Shown: positions 35,826-44,659, numbered from the stretch's first letter. The stretch is DNA of 55,935 bases from Symbiodinium natans (GCA_905221605.1 CAJNDS010002064.1:658001-713935); one strand, 5' to 3'. Notes: generated by a model from the letters alone, not told the origin. Made by a program: numbers and translations.

Positions 35826-36186
35826 ACATCCCTGAACCCCACAACCCTGAACATCCGTAAAGCTGGCCAACTCTCAACTGGGGGTCCTGGAAATCGGTTG
35901 CCAGGGACTTGCCCGACGATACCAGTACCAGGAAGTGAATACCTTTGCAGAGTATGCGAGCAAGCTGCAAGTGGTCACACCCGGAAGAAGTGTACTTAGA
36001 CCACGCTTTCTGAAACATCTCTCGCGGGAAAGATCGCTTGATCGCTCTAGGGCACGTGTGCACAGTGAATGTCGTAGCCGAGCTGCCATAATACATCGGA
36101 AGAACGCGAACGATTCGCCGCAAGTAGAAGGAACGGAGGTGTGCTTTGACACCTGACATCTTGTCCTTGGCTTCTGAAAGTCGCAC
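35761..36186 (-). CDS. Hypothetical ORF, 141 aa
   Basis: Complete frame with MRLSEAKDKMSGVKAHLRSF, VHTCPRAIKRSFPREMFQKA and GIHFLVLVSSGKSLATDFQD. Mixed composition over its whole length. The 3' end overlaps the plus ORF by 65 nt. No domain recognised. Confidence 0.4.
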   Translation of the reverse strand: MRLSEAKDKMSGVKAHLRSFYLRRIVRVLPMYYGSSATTFTVHTCPRAIKRSFPREMFQKAWSKYTSSGCDHLQLARILCKGIHFLVLVSSGKSLATDFQDPQLRVGQLYGCSGLWGSGMFISCRQSSQIHCYAPIAMRLR

Positions 36187-36189
36187 TTC

Positions 36190-36655
36190 GCGTAAAGATG
36201 CGGGCTAGTATGGCATGTACCTCACTACCTTACACCCTACACATGCCAACCCCCCAAAACCCTATAACTCCATGCAATAACCCTATACCCTGAACCCCAA
36301 ACCCCCTAACCATATGCCCCTAAACCCTAAACCCCTCAACCCTAAACCCCTAAAAACCTCATCCTGACCCCGAAACCCTCAAAGCCACACAGTCACACCC
36401 TGGAACGCACTGGTCCACCCCCAAGGTACTGCATAGGCGTATTCCGTCACGAAGCCCGAGAAAAAGACGAAGAACGTGACGGAGCAATAGGCCAGTTCTG
36501 CGAAAATGCTCGGGTTGCCTTGGTGCTGCTTGGGGTTTAATACCTCACATCGCGAAAGCCTCTGTTCATTACATTTTAAACGATTACAGTCTCACATCAT
36601 TACATTAGTATGTTAATAACCGTATATTAGACTATTTTGATTATACTATAATCAC
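36190..36655. other. Degenerate CCCTAAA-like and AT-rich sequence
   Basis: Decayed CCCTAAA-type units up to about 36380, unique sequence, then an AT-rich stretch (36540-36655) with repeated CATTACATT motifs. No gene seen. Confidence 0.5.
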
Positions 36656-36657
36656 TT

Positions 36658-37029
36658 ATGCCTTTCACCATGAAGACAAGCCAGCCCTCCACCTCAAGAC
36701 AGCCGCAAAGGCGACAAACCCTGCAACTTGTGCAACCAGCCCGCCCCCTTCCTCAAAACAGGACCCCAGGACCCTGCAACCCGGGCGGGGCTGCAGTAGT
36801 GGTGCCAGATGATGACGCAGCACATTATGAACTGCCAACCTGGGACTTGGGCGACAAGGGGTTCGGGGTTCAGGGTTTCGGGTTTGGGCAGGACGTTTGG
36901 GGTTCGGCGTACCCTATACCCTACATCCTCAACCACCCTGAACCCTCAAAACCTGGCACCCTAAATCCGACCATCGCACTCATCAGAGGCCGGAGACTGC
37001 CGATTCCGACCCCGGGGGCGAGCACATGA
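36658..37029 (+). CDS. Hypothetical ORF, 123 aa
   Basis: Starts MPFTMKTSQPSTSRQPQRRQ, with GGAAVVVPDDDAAHYELPTW in the middle. Beyond ~residue 70 it is repeat-like (GFGVQGFGFG, then Pro-rich). A real first exon could end near 36855. Confidence 0.28.
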   Translation: MPFTMKTSQPSTSRQPQRRQTLQLVQPARPLPQNRTPGPCNPGGAAVVVPDDDAAHYELPTWDLGDKGFGVQGFGFGQDVWGSAYPIPYILNHPEPSKPGTLNPTIALIRGRRLPIPTPGAST

Positions 37030-37256
37030 GAAAGGGGTTTAGGGTTTAGGGTTTAGGGCTTAGGGATGAGGGTTCAGGGTTTAGGTGCCCAGTCCAATAG
37101 GCTTCGTTGGTTCTAGGGTTCAAGGGAGTCAAGGGTTCGAGGGTTTGGTCTGGGGGTTTGAGGTTTTAGGGTTGAGGGTTCACAGAGTTTAGGGTTTAGG
37201 GGGACTACTCGGGAGGACCGGTGCCCTGAGGCTTTGAGCTCTTATGGTCACTGCAT

Positions 37257-37493
37257 TCAGCCCCGCAGCCATTGAAATGCTCCAGGCGCAGGCGCTTCTC
37301 CTGACAAGCTTCCGCCAACACGGTGGTTCAAGGCTTCAGGAGCTTGAGGACGATAAGCCCGCCACAAACCCGACAAACCCGAAACCCACTTAGGGCGTCC
37401 AGACTCTGGTAGGGCCCCATCAAAGAAGACAAGCATTCCATTTGAAGCCCCCAGGTCATCAACACAGAAAAGGAATAGGGATGCCCCTCCCAA
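37257..37493 (-). CDS. Hypothetical ORF, 78 aa
   Basis: The minus strand reads GGASLFLFCVDDLGASNGML then VFFDGALPESGRPKWVSGLS. The VDDLGASNGMLVFFDGAL core is strongly protein-like. Unknown family. Confidence 0.4.
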   Translation of the reverse strand: MGGASLFLFCVDDLGASNGMLVFFDGALPESGRPKWVSGLSGLWRAYRPQAPEALNHRVGGSLSGEAPAPGAFQWLRG

Positions 37494-37529
37494 AAAGCCT
37501 CATGCTCGGGAGCTTTCTTGGTTTACCCC

Positions 37530-37590
37530 TAACCTCTAACCCCTAACCCCGAACCCCTAAACCCTAAACCCTAAACCCTAAACCCTAAGA
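37530..37590. repeat. CCCTAAA telomere-like tract
   Basis: CCCCTAAC-type units, then four CCCTAAA units. Confidence 0.9.
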
Positions 37591-37591
37591 G

Positions 37592-37744
37592 CCCGCCCTT
37601 CACCGGTCAGCAAGGGGGCCCTTAAGCTCCGGTAGCAGAGCAGGCGCTCCGATCCTGGCGCCGATCGCCCTGGGCGCACTGCACCGCCAGCGCCACGGAA
37701 ATGGCCTGAAGACAACTGACAGGGTGGGAGTTCAGAAGGTTTAG
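37592..37744 (+). CDS. Candidate exon
   Basis: Open frame including GSRAGAPILAPIALGALHRQ then RHGNGLKTTDRVGVQKV and TAG. Hydrophobic Ala/Leu stretch followed by a basic segment, GC3-biased. The minus strand frame 37578-37934 is partly octamer repeat. Confidence 0.33.
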   Translation, partial: PALHRSARGPLSSGSRAGAPILAPIALGALHRQRHGNGLKTTDRVGVQKV

Positions 37745-37800
37745 GGTTAAGGTTTGAGAATACCCTGTTCCACGGGCAGGCCTCTTTAAAGAAGATCAAC

Positions 37801-37906
37801 GGGCCCACGGGCCCACGGGCCCACGGGCCCACGGGCCCACGGGCCCACGGGCCACGGGCCCACGGGCCCCACGGGCCCACGGGCCCACGGGCCCATGGGC
37901 CCACAG
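37801..37906. repeat. GGGCCCAC octamer array 1
   Basis: About thirteen GGGCCCAC units, two with one-base indels. Frames reading GPWARGPV are artefacts. Confidence 0.95.
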
Positions 37907-38048
37907 CCCAGGCTTGTAATGTCGTTACTATCAATTATAACTTCTGCCTATCGCTCTACGCTATCCTGACCACCAAAAATCTTTGCTGCCGGTTTAATCC
38001 CCCTCCCCACCTTGTCGTCTACCACTCTCAAATTGTCACAAAGGTCGC

Positions 38049-38423
38049 TTGACAAGGCACGAGACTACAAGCCACGTCAACTTCGCGAAAACCCTGCTCG
38101 AGAACGCCTCAAACCCATACCCAGACTTAGAAAGCGTTCGGGTTTGGGGAGAAAATCGGTGCTGTTGCGGTGATTACAGCTTTGAAGAAGGTCTTTCGGG
38201 TTCGGGGATGAGGGCTATAGGGTTTAGGATGAAAGGTTTACAGTTTAGGCTGAGTATCGTCCGGGAGACACTGTGGGACCGCTATGGCGTCGGATGTAGC
38301 ATGGGCTCGGACGCATGTCCACATCATGGCTCATACAAACAAAACTGCCGCAGTCAGTCAAAGCGCCCGGAATTGCGGGTTTATAAGGTTCTAAGGCTCC
38401 AGAAGCTTGGGATCTTGGCTTGA
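38049..38423 (+). CDS. Hypothetical ORF, 124 aa
   Basis: Begins MTRHETTSHVNFAKTLLENA then SNPYPDLESVRVWGENRCCC. Its middle enters tandem-repeat copy 1 (GCGGTGATTA). The N-terminal ~45 residues are convincing, the rest may be repeat read-through. Confidence 0.35.
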   Translation: MTRHETTSHVNFAKTLLENASNPYPDLESVRVWGENRCCCGDYSFEEGLSGSGMRAIGFRMKGLQFRLSIVRETLWDRYGVGCSMGSDACPHHGSYKQNCRSQSKRPELRVYKVLRLQKLGILA

Positions 38424-38746
38424 ATAGGGCTTAGGTTTTGAGAACAAGGCTTCAAGACCTTGGGTTTGCGTTTGCTTCGGATCAAGTAAATCTTCCAACG
38501 CCTTGTCCTTAGGAAACGCAAGCCTGACATGTTCCATTTACACGCGATGTTGCCAGAGCTTGTAATAGTCTTGCATTGCCACATACCAGAGGCTCACGTT
38601 CTTAGGAGTAGAGTTGCGGTTTTAGGCTTTTAAGATTGCAGGCTTCAGGTTAGGCTTTAGGATTCTTTGGATTTCACGACTTAGTATTTCAAGGGGGTTA
38701 GGGCTTTGTTCAAGATTTAGTATTTCAAGGGAGAGGTGGGTTTTGT
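38158..38746. repeat. Tandem repeat unit, copy 1 (interrupted)
   Basis: Shares GCGGTGATTA and, from 38428 on, AACAAGGCTTCAAGACCTTG and the rest of the unit. An unrelated stretch interrupts the left part. Confidence 0.85.
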
Positions 38747-39227
38747 GCTAGCAACTGCGGTGATTAGAGATTTAAAGAAGCTTTGCGAAGTAGGGGCTTG
38801 GGGACTTTAGGACTTGCAGGGTTAGGGTTTTAGGGTTGAATTTAAGGGTTAAGGTTTTGTGGCTATAGGTTTCAGGATCTTGGTTTGAGTAATTAGGGCT
38901 TAGGTTTTGAGAACAAGGCTTCAAGACCTTGGGTTTTGCGTTTGCTTCGGATCAAGTATAAATCTTCCAACGCCTTGCCCTCAACCCCCGCAGCTTAGAA
39001 AACGCAAGCTTGACACGTTCCATCTACACGCAATGATGCCAAAGCTTGTAATAGTATTGCAGTGCCACATGCCAGAGGCTCACATTCTTAGGAGTAGAGT
39101 TGAGGCTGTAGGCTTTTAAGATTGCAGGCTTCAGGGTTAGGCTTTAGGATTCTTTGCTTAGTATTTCAAGGGGGGTTAGGGCTTGGTTTCAAGATTTAGT
39201 ATTCCAAAAGGGAGAGGTGGGTCTTTG
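38747..39227. repeat. Tandem repeat unit, copy 2 (~481 bp)
   Basis: Full-length unit from CTAGCAACTGCGGTGATTAG to GGGAGAGGTGGGTCTTTGG. Contains a 38-codon frame LVIVLQCHMPEAHILRSRVE, open in all four copies. Confidence 0.93.
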
Positions 39228-39545
39228 GCTAGCGACTGCGGTGATTAAAGCTTGAAAGAAGCTTTGCGAAGTAGGGGCTTGGGGAATTTAGGATTTCGCC
39301 TTGTCCTTAACCCCCGCAGCTTGGAGCTTGACATGTTCCATCTACACGCAATGATGCCAGAGCTTGTAATAGTATTGCAATGCCACATGCCAGAGGCTCA
39401 CATTCTTAGGAGTAGAGTTGAGGCTGTAGGCTTTTAAGATTGCAGGCTTCAGGGTTAGGCTTTAGGATTCTTTGCTTAGTATTTCAAGGGGGGTTAGAGC
39501 TTTGTTACAAGATTTAGTATTCCAAAAGGGAGAGGTGGGTCTTTG
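39228..39545. repeat. Tandem repeat unit, copy 3 (~318 bp)
   Basis: Same unit with an internal deletion of about 160 bp joining AATTTAGGATTT to CGCCTTGTCC. Confidence 0.92.
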
Positions 39546-40020
39546 GCTAGCGACTGCGGTGATTAGAGCTTTAAAGAAGCTTTGGCGAAGTAGGGGCTTG
39601 GGGACTTTAGGACTTGCAGGGTTAGGGTTTTAGGGTTGAATTTAAGGGTTAAGGTTTTGTGGCTATAGGTTTCAGGATCTTGGTTTGAGTGGGGCTTAGG
39701 TTTTGAGAACAAGGCTTCAAGACCTTGGGTTTGCGTTTGCTTCGGATCAAGTAACTCTTCCAACGCCTTGTCCTGAACCCCCGCAGCTTAGGAAACGCAA
39801 GCCTGACATGTTACATTTACACGCGATGATGCCAAAGCTTGTAATAGTCTTGCATTGCCACATACCAGAGGCTCACAGTCTTAGGAGTAGAGTTGAGGTT
39901 TTAGGCTTTTAAGATTGTAGGCTTCAGGGTTAGGCTTTAGGATTCTTTGGATTTCACGACTTAGTATTTCAAGGCGGGCGGGGCTTTGTTTCAAGACTTA
40001 GTGTTTCAAGGTTTTGTTTT
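39546..40020. repeat. Tandem repeat unit, copy 4
   Basis: Full-length unit, ending where TTTTGTTTTGGCAAGG is duplicated just before the second octamer array. Confidence 0.92.
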
Positions 40021-40056
40021 GGCAAGGTTTTGTTTTGGCAAGGTCCAGGCCCGTGC

Positions 40057-40193
40057 ACGGGCTCACGGGCTCACGGGCTCACGGGCCCACGGGCCCACGG
40101 GCCCACGGGCCCACGGGCCCACGGGCCCACGGGCCCACGGGCCCACGGGCCCACGGGCCCACGGGCCCACGGGCCCACGGGCCCACGGGCCCG
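40057..40193. repeat. GGGCCCAC octamer array 2
   Basis: Three GGGCTCAC units pass into about thirteen perfect GGGCCCAC units. Same orientation as array 1; the two arrays bracket the tandem repeats. Confidence 0.96.
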
Positions 40194-40344
40194 CCCGCCC
40201 AAAAGACCATGCCCTAAGGTTTGGGGTTGAAGGGTTTTAGGATGTTGCAGGGTTTTAGGACGTGTCAGCATCAAGACCCTCAGAATTCTCACAGCTGCAA
40301 GCGACTGCCAATATGTATAGGGAGTCTTATGAGCAGGACCTTAG

Positions 40345-40383
40345 GGATTAGGGTTTAGGTTTAGGGTTTAGGGTTTAGGGTTT
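40345..40383. repeat. TTTAGGG telomere-like tract
   Basis: Four to five units. Confidence 0.9.
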
Positions 40384-40710
40384 TAGAAATTGTAAAGGGT
40401 TTGTATTCGGAGTTTTGCCGGGTTTTGCCGGGCTTTGCTGTTTGCTTTTGCTGAAATCTTGGGGCTTCCTGGTGCCTTTTGGGGCCTCCTGCGGCCTTGT
40501 GGGGCTTGCTGGGGCCTTTTCAGGGCCTCCTTGGGCCTTTTTGGTGTCTCCTGGGACCTTGTGGGGCGTTGTGAGGCTTTCTGGGGGCTTGGGGCTGCGG
40601 CTGCGGCTGCGCTCGCAGTTTCTTTTTGGCATCTTTCGGGACTTCTTTTCTCGCTTCGGGTCTTTTTGGTGCCTGAGAGTCCTGCTTTTTTGGGTCTTCT
40701 TTTCTTGCAC
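40375..40710 (-). CDS. Basic low-complexity ORF, 111 aa
   Basis: Reads MQEKKTQKSRTLRHQKDPKR, then an RSRSRSPKPP motif and KAPASPTRPQEAPKGTRKPQ. It resembles a histone-like or RS-rich disordered protein, but a G/T-rich tandem repeat (GGGGCCTYCT) on the plus strand generates much of it, so a spurious frame is equally likely. Confidence 0.3.
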   Translation of the reverse strand: MQEKKTQKSRTLRHQKDPKREKKSRKMPKRNCERSRSRSPKPPESLTTPHKVPGDTKKAQGGPEKAPASPTRPQEAPKGTRKPQDFSKSKQQSPAKPGKTPNTNPLQFLKP

Positions 40711-40756
40711 GGTGTAGGATGAAGGATTATTGTACGAGCTGCTCCTGGCCTTGAGG

Positions 40757-40803
40757 GTTTAGGGTTTAGGGTTTAGGGTTTAGGGTTTATTGTTTAGGGT
40801 TTC
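40757..40803. repeat. TTTAGGG telomere-like tract
   Basis: Six units, one changed to TTTATTG. Confidence 0.92.
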
Positions 40804-40807
40804 GGGG

Positions 40808-40944
40808 TCAAGCAGCCAGAGCCCAGGCGAAGGCCAATCCGCTGAGCCGATTCCAGGAGCTGCGGTCGTCGGCCTGGGCATTGGGGGGCTTCGGGCTCAG
40901 GGCTCAGGGCTCTTCCTGGGGCTTTTGGGGTTTCGGGTTTAGGG
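40808..40944 (+). CDS. Candidate exon, Ser/Gly-rich
   Basis: SSSQSPGEGQSAEPIPGAAV then VGLGIGGLRAQGSGLFLGLL and stop in repeat. Partly low complexity. Confidence 0.25.
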
Positions 40945-41043
40945 CTCAGGGCACTTAGGGCTTAGATGGCTTGGGGCTTAGGGCTGAAGGCTTAGGGTTT
41001 AGGGTGTAGGGTTTGTGTAGGGAGGGGGTTGCAGTCCTCATAA

Positions 41044-41346
41044 GGTCTACTCTGGGAGAGTCTCACTGGGCTTGTTCAAGCGCCATGTGTTATTGCGCGC
41101 ACCGCTGTTTCTGCAACTGGCGGCCTGAAATCCATCCAGTTCCGCCTCTGCCAGCGTCTCACCGTCGTCATCGCCATGCTGCATGCACCCCCCACCCCCT
41201 GGAAACCCTCAACTGGAACTCCGAAACCAAGGCCTGAAAGGGCGAGGCTCAGGCTACTAGCGACACAATTTTCTGGGGCGTGCATGTTTCACTTTTGCCA
41301 TTGCCAGTTCAGGTACTACTCCCGGCTCGCTACGACGTCTATCTAA
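41044..41346 (+). CDS. ATG-less open frame, 100 codons
   Basis: Open from just after TAA at 41041 to TAA at 41344 inside the next CCCTAAA unit: ESLTGLVQAPCVIARTAVSA, then GGLKSIQFRLCQRLTVVIAM and GACMFHFCHCQFRYYSRLAT. GC3-biased. The lack of an early ATG suggests an exon. An alternative 74-codon frame with ATG (41013-41237) overlaps. Confidence 0.4.
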   Translation, partial: GLLWESLTGLVQAPCVIARTAVSATGGLKSIQFRLCQRLTVVIAMLHAPPTPWKPSTGTPKPRPERARLRLLATQFSGACMFHFCHCQFRYYSRLATTSI

Positions 41347-41423
41347 CCCTAAACCCTAAACCCTAAACCCTAAACCCTAAAACCCTAAACCCTAAACCCT
41401 AAACCCTAAACCCTAAACCCTAC
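41344..41423. repeat. CCCTAAA telomere-like tract
   Basis: About eleven units, one octamer. Confidence 0.95.
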
Positions 41424-41728
41424 ATGTGCCAGTGGATGCTTGAGCAGATATGGCAGAGACACTAGGGAATGCTTCGGCGAGGGCTCCACCACGGCAAGGT
41501 TCTCGCGGTTTGGGTTTTAGGGGGTTTTTGGGGGGTTTGAGGATTCAGGGATCTGGGTTGGTTTAATTTAAGGTTTGGGCTCGACAACAAATCTGTGTAT
41601 AGGGCACATCAGCAGACGGACCCAGCCACTCCCAGTGCCTCCACACCGCAGTTCGGCTCATGGGCTGTGGAGGAGTGCACGGATCAGAGCCTTAGGGCAG
41701 GTCGTCCAATGACACCTTCCCTGAACGG

Positions 41729-41778
41729 TTTAGGGTTTAGGGTTCAGGGTTTAGGATTTAGGGTTTAGGGTTTAGGGC
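41729..41778. repeat. TTTAGGG telomere-like tract
   Basis: Six units with TTCAGGG and TTTAGGA variants. Confidence 0.9.
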
Positions 41779-41932
41779 TCTTCACACAGCTCCCGACGAT
41801 GGCCGTCCCTTCAGATACTTCAAGGTCACAGCCAAACATGAGACTCTCACGACGGGAGAGGATGAACTTGAAATATCAATCAAGGCTTTAGACGGTTCCC
41901 GATTGGAGGCCACCATGTCTTGTGAAGTGTGA
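41771..41932 (+). CDS. Candidate terminal exon, 53 codons
   Basis: APDDGRPFRYFKVTAKHETL then TTGEDELEISIKALDGSRLE and ATMSCEV followed by TGA. The alternating beta-strand pattern is among the most protein-like in the window. Left border runs in frame out of the TTTAGGG tract. Family not recognised. Confidence 0.43.
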   Translation, partial: FRALHTAPDDGRPFRYFKVTAKHETLTTGEDELEISIKALDGSRLEATMSCEV

Positions 41933-42134
41933 CCAGGTCTTGCTCGTGACAAAGGACTGATTGGGCTAAACAGCAGGCAAGTTCACCTCTAAGCCGGATC
42001 ACTCTCTGTTTTGTCAATGCTGAGTGGCCTGAATTGTTAAACGGATAACACGACTGGTGTGGCCTTCCAGCAGAAATGCGGGTGCTCGGATTTGGGACCA
42101 TTTCCCTCCTTGAACAGATCTCTGAACCCCTAAA

Positions 42135-42158
42135 ACCTAAACCCTAAACCCTAAACCT
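42135..42158. repeat. CCCTAAA telomere-like tract
   Basis: Three units. Confidence 0.85.
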
Positions 42159-42160
42159 CT

Positions 42161-42262
42161 ATGGAGCCCACTCCTGCAAGGCCGATTCGACCCGTGGCAT
42201 GGTCTGTGAAACATCGCCCGGCCCAGAAATCTGCTCCTCGACTCATCGATACAGCGGCTCAG
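42161..42262 (+). CDS. Candidate 5' exon
   Basis: Starts at ATG directly after the CCCTAAA tract: MEPTPARPIRPVAWSVKHRP then AQKSAPRLIDTAAQ, ending CTCAG|GTACTT. Methionine start, donor and composition agree. Confidence 0.42.
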
Positions 42263-42349
42263 GTACTTAGGCTTAGGGTTTAGGGCTTAGGGCTTAGGTG
42301 TTAGAGTTTAGGGTTTCGGGTTTCGGGTTTCGGATTTGGGGTTTCGGGG

Positions 42350-42456
42350 TTTGACAAGCCCCGAGAAGCCCTGGAAAGAGGCTCTGGGAGCGTGTTGTCG
42401 GTCTGAAGTTCCAAGCTTCCACTTTGAACGCGTGGAAGCTCCGGATGGGTCATAGG
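42350..42456 (+). CDS. Candidate exon, frame uncertain
   Basis: Two plus frames are open: SPEKPWKEALGACCRSEVPS then FHFERVEAPDGS, and GKRLWERVVGLKFQASTLNA. Confidence 0.28.
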
Positions 42457-42475
42457 GTTTAGGTAAAGTTCAGGG

Positions 42476-42592
42476 CTTAGGGTTTAGGGTTTACCAAGCC
42501 CTAAAGCCTAAACCCTTAACCCTAAACCCTAAACCTAAACCCTAAACCCTAAACCCTATACCCTATACCCTAAACCCTAAACCCTCGACTTA
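42476..42592. repeat. TTTAGGG-to-CCCTAAA junction
   Basis: TTTAGGG units switch through a short GTTTACCAAGCCC spacer into about ten CCCTAAA and CCCTATA units. Confidence 0.9.
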
Positions 42593-42626
42593 AGGGCTTC
42601 CCTTAGGGTTCTGCGGAGGGCAAGCT

Positions 42627-42689
42627 CTAGGTTGAGGCAGCCTCCTTGTAGATGCCCGGGCCAGGAATAAAATCAAAGGTACATCGGCT
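42627..42689 (-). CDS. Candidate exon with PGPG-x-Y motif
   Basis: CTGAAAATTGCAG precedes SRCTFDFIPGPGIYKEAAST and a stop. PGPGxY is the core of sperm-tail PG-rich (STPGR) repeats in flagellar proteins, but one motif in 20 codons may be chance. Another frame (ADVPLILFLARASTRRLPQP) is also open. Confidence 0.27.
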   Translation of the reverse strand, partial: SRCTFDFIPGPGIYKEAAST

Positions 42690-42834
42690 CTGCAATTTTC
42701 AGAGCATTGAAAAAAATTGACCCTGGGCGCCAGGGTGTAGTCCCGATCCCACCAACCCCGAACCGCGACCCGAAGTCCCTAAACCTTAAACCTTAATCCT
42801 AAATCCCTAAACCCCTTAGAAGCCTAAGCCCTAA

Positions 42835-42996
42835 CATAGCGCTCGCATAGGAGCTCTAGGTGGCTACACCCTGGCCACGCATGGGACGGTGCGATTTCCG
42901 GCCTCCAGTTTCCGGCAGCCGGAATGTGCATTGCGTGGTTCAGCCCAGCTTCTTCTGCACTTGCCTGCTTTGGACTTACAGGGGGTAAGGGCTTAG
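42835..42996 (+). CDS. Candidate exon with GTAAGG donor
   Basis: 53 open codons: GALGGYTLATHGTVRFPASS then FRQPECALRGSAQLLLHLPA and LDLQG, followed by GTAAGG at 42985. Good composition and donor. Confidence 0.4.
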   Translation, partial: HSARIGALGGYTLATHGTVRFPASSFRQPECALRGSAQLLLHLPALDLQGVRA

Positions 42997-43034
42997 GGTT
43001 TTAGGGGGTAGGGTTGAGGGCTGCACTGAAGAAC

Positions 43035-43113
43035 CCTACATGTAGAGACCTACGCCGCTCGTCTTTGGTGGACTTCTGGAAACGCTTGTAACCCTCAAGC
43101 ATGAGGAACGGAA
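43035..43113 (-). CDS. Candidate exon
   Basis: PFLMLEGYKRFQKSTKDERR on the minus strand, then CGGCGTAG|GTCTCT. Charged, GC3-biased. Confidence 0.35.
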
Positions 43114-43345
43114 TCAAAGCACGTAGGTTGCGGGTCTTAGGCTACATGATCAGGGTTTACGCGCTTAAAAGTTAAGAACCTGTCCTATCTTGTGGTTCTC
43201 TGTGTTCCTTTGCAACATCAAGGAAGTACGTGTCCACAAACTCCACAATACAGACAATCAACATGCTTCCTTATAAGTTGAACAAATTCACATTCTTTCG
43301 TTTATGCGCTAGGTGCGATTGAAACACAGTGAGAGCGTGCGTGAG

Positions 43346-43543
43346 TCAAACGCGGCGCGAATGAAGCGAGAGAGCCCTAAGCAACGCCATGTCAACAGTC
43401 GTTTTGTTGTCACTCGCAAGCTTTCCAATTCCCTCAAAAAGGCTTGACTCTCTGTGTTTCTGGGGGGGACCCTTGAACCAAGGACACCGCAATGCAAAGA
43501 GCCAAGTAGTGATTGCGACCTTCATGTAGCAATACGCTTTCAT
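43346..43543 (-). CDS. Hypothetical ORF, 65 aa
   Basis: MKAYCYMKVAITTWLFALRC, later SLFEGIGKLASDNKTTVDMA. Three overlapping minus frames exist here (43309-43625); this one looks best. Confidence 0.28.
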   Translation of the reverse strand: MKAYCYMKVAITTWLFALRCPWFKGPPQKHRESSLFEGIGKLASDNKTTVDMALLRALSLHSRRV

Positions 43544-43559
43544 TCCCGGGCAAGGAACC

Positions 43560-43781
43560 TTGCCTGCTTTGAGCTTTTCTCAAATACATATAGCTACTGC
43601 CGCAGCATTTAGAAGAAGAACACAAAACAGCTGCTATCCGTCCTGCTGCCCCCTAAACACCAGACGCGTGCATCGTACGTATAATGTCAGTGGAGAAACT
43701 CCCGGGACGACAGCTGGCATCATCGTTCTCCCATCCATGCCTTTACATAGGCGGTTTGGAGTTTGGCTCCCAGCAGCCTGA
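43560..43781 (+). CDS. Hypothetical ORF, 73 aa
   Basis: MPALSFSQIHIATAAAFRRR, later HRTYNVSGETPGTTAGIIVL. Complete but unsupported. Confidence 0.25.
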   Translation: MPALSFSQIHIATAAAFRRRTQNSCYPSCCPLNTRRVHRTYNVSGETPGTTAGIIVLPSMPLHRRFGVWLPAA

Positions 43782-44086
43782 GCTAGGCCAGAGAAAATAC
43801 CCCCCCCGCCCCCCCACACATCCATGCAAACCCCCTACCCCCAGGAGTCCAAGTGCCTCATGACGGCACTTTTCTAAATGATGGGCCCTTTTGGGTGCCC
43901 TCAAACAGAAGGCTCCGGGTTTTCAAGGCAAATGCGAACCCAACAAAAACAGCGGAAAGCAGAGAACCACGCGTGAGAGGTGAAAGGCAGGGTTCGAGAC
44001 TTGGTGTGCAGGAACTGGGCATGGAAACATAAGAATAATAGTAATAATAATACTAATAATACTAACAATAACAATATATAGACAGA

Positions 44087-44272
44087 TTGTGCTTGGTTCG
44101 CAAAACTGGAGCTCGCACATGGCATCCTGATACCTTGACCTCTATAATCCTCGCCACTCCGTCTGCTACTGCTCGTCAGCTTCCCATGGAGTCAATGGCT
44201 GCACAAGTGATATTGAGATGCCATCGGGCACGCTTCCTGGAGCCTAAAACAAGAAAGCCTAAGCTTTTTTAG
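44087..44272 (+). CDS. Hypothetical ORF, 61 aa
   Basis: MCLVRKTGARTWHPDTLTSI then ILATPSATARQLPMESMAAQ and VILRCHRARFLEPKTRKPKL. Follows a TAATAATAC microsatellite (44035-44080). Reasonable composition. Confidence 0.32.
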   Translation: MCLVRKTGARTWHPDTLTSIILATPSATARQLPMESMAAQVILRCHRARFLEPKTRKPKLF

Positions 44273-44475
44273 CTTGTGAGCTTGTGGCCTAACTTTGGGG
44301 TCTGGGTCGAGGATTTGCTTGAGTCTCGTAGACGAGGGTTGAGGGATGTAGGGTAGGCTTGTTCACAAGACGTTTTTTAGTGTAGGGTTCGGGGCTTTAG
44401 GGTTGTGACAAAAAAGGTGGGGGCTTAAGAAGGGCTTTGTGATGGAGACTCTGAGATTGAAGTGTAGAATAACTT

Positions 44476-44560
44476 GGGGGGGGGGGGGGAATTAAGGGTT
44501 TAGGGTTTAGGGCCTTAAGGGTTTAGGGTTTAGGGCCAGGGGTTAGGGTTTAGGGTTCCC
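44476..44560. repeat. Poly-G run and TTTAGGG-type units
   Basis: A run of about 14 G, then paired TTTAGGG units separated by GCCTTAAGG and GCCAGGGG. Confidence 0.88.
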
Positions 44561-44645
44561 CTGCCTGGCAAGGCCTTGCACTGAGGCTACTCAGGGAGCT
44601 GTCCTCAGCTAAGCGGTCAGAAGGCGTCTCAAAGGAGGTTGTAGG
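44553..44645 (-). CDS. Candidate exon, Ser-rich
   Basis: FETPSDRLAEDSSLSSLSAR then PCQAGEP and stop, the stop again supplied by the adjacent CCCTAA unit. Looks like a disordered region of a regulatory protein. Confidence 0.35.
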
Positions 44646-44659
44646 GATCGCTTGGGTTT

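Noticed and set aside
38520-39912. 38-codon frame conserved in all four tandem copies as a real gene
   Set aside because: Differences among copies fall at least as often in amino-acid-changing as in silent positions (by-eye count of copy 1 versus copy 2), so the frame looks neutral.
40014-40292. ARGPVGPW / HGPTGPRA repeat proteins
   Set aside because: Produced by the GGGCCCAC octamer array; open in several frames and on both strands, hence no coding selection.
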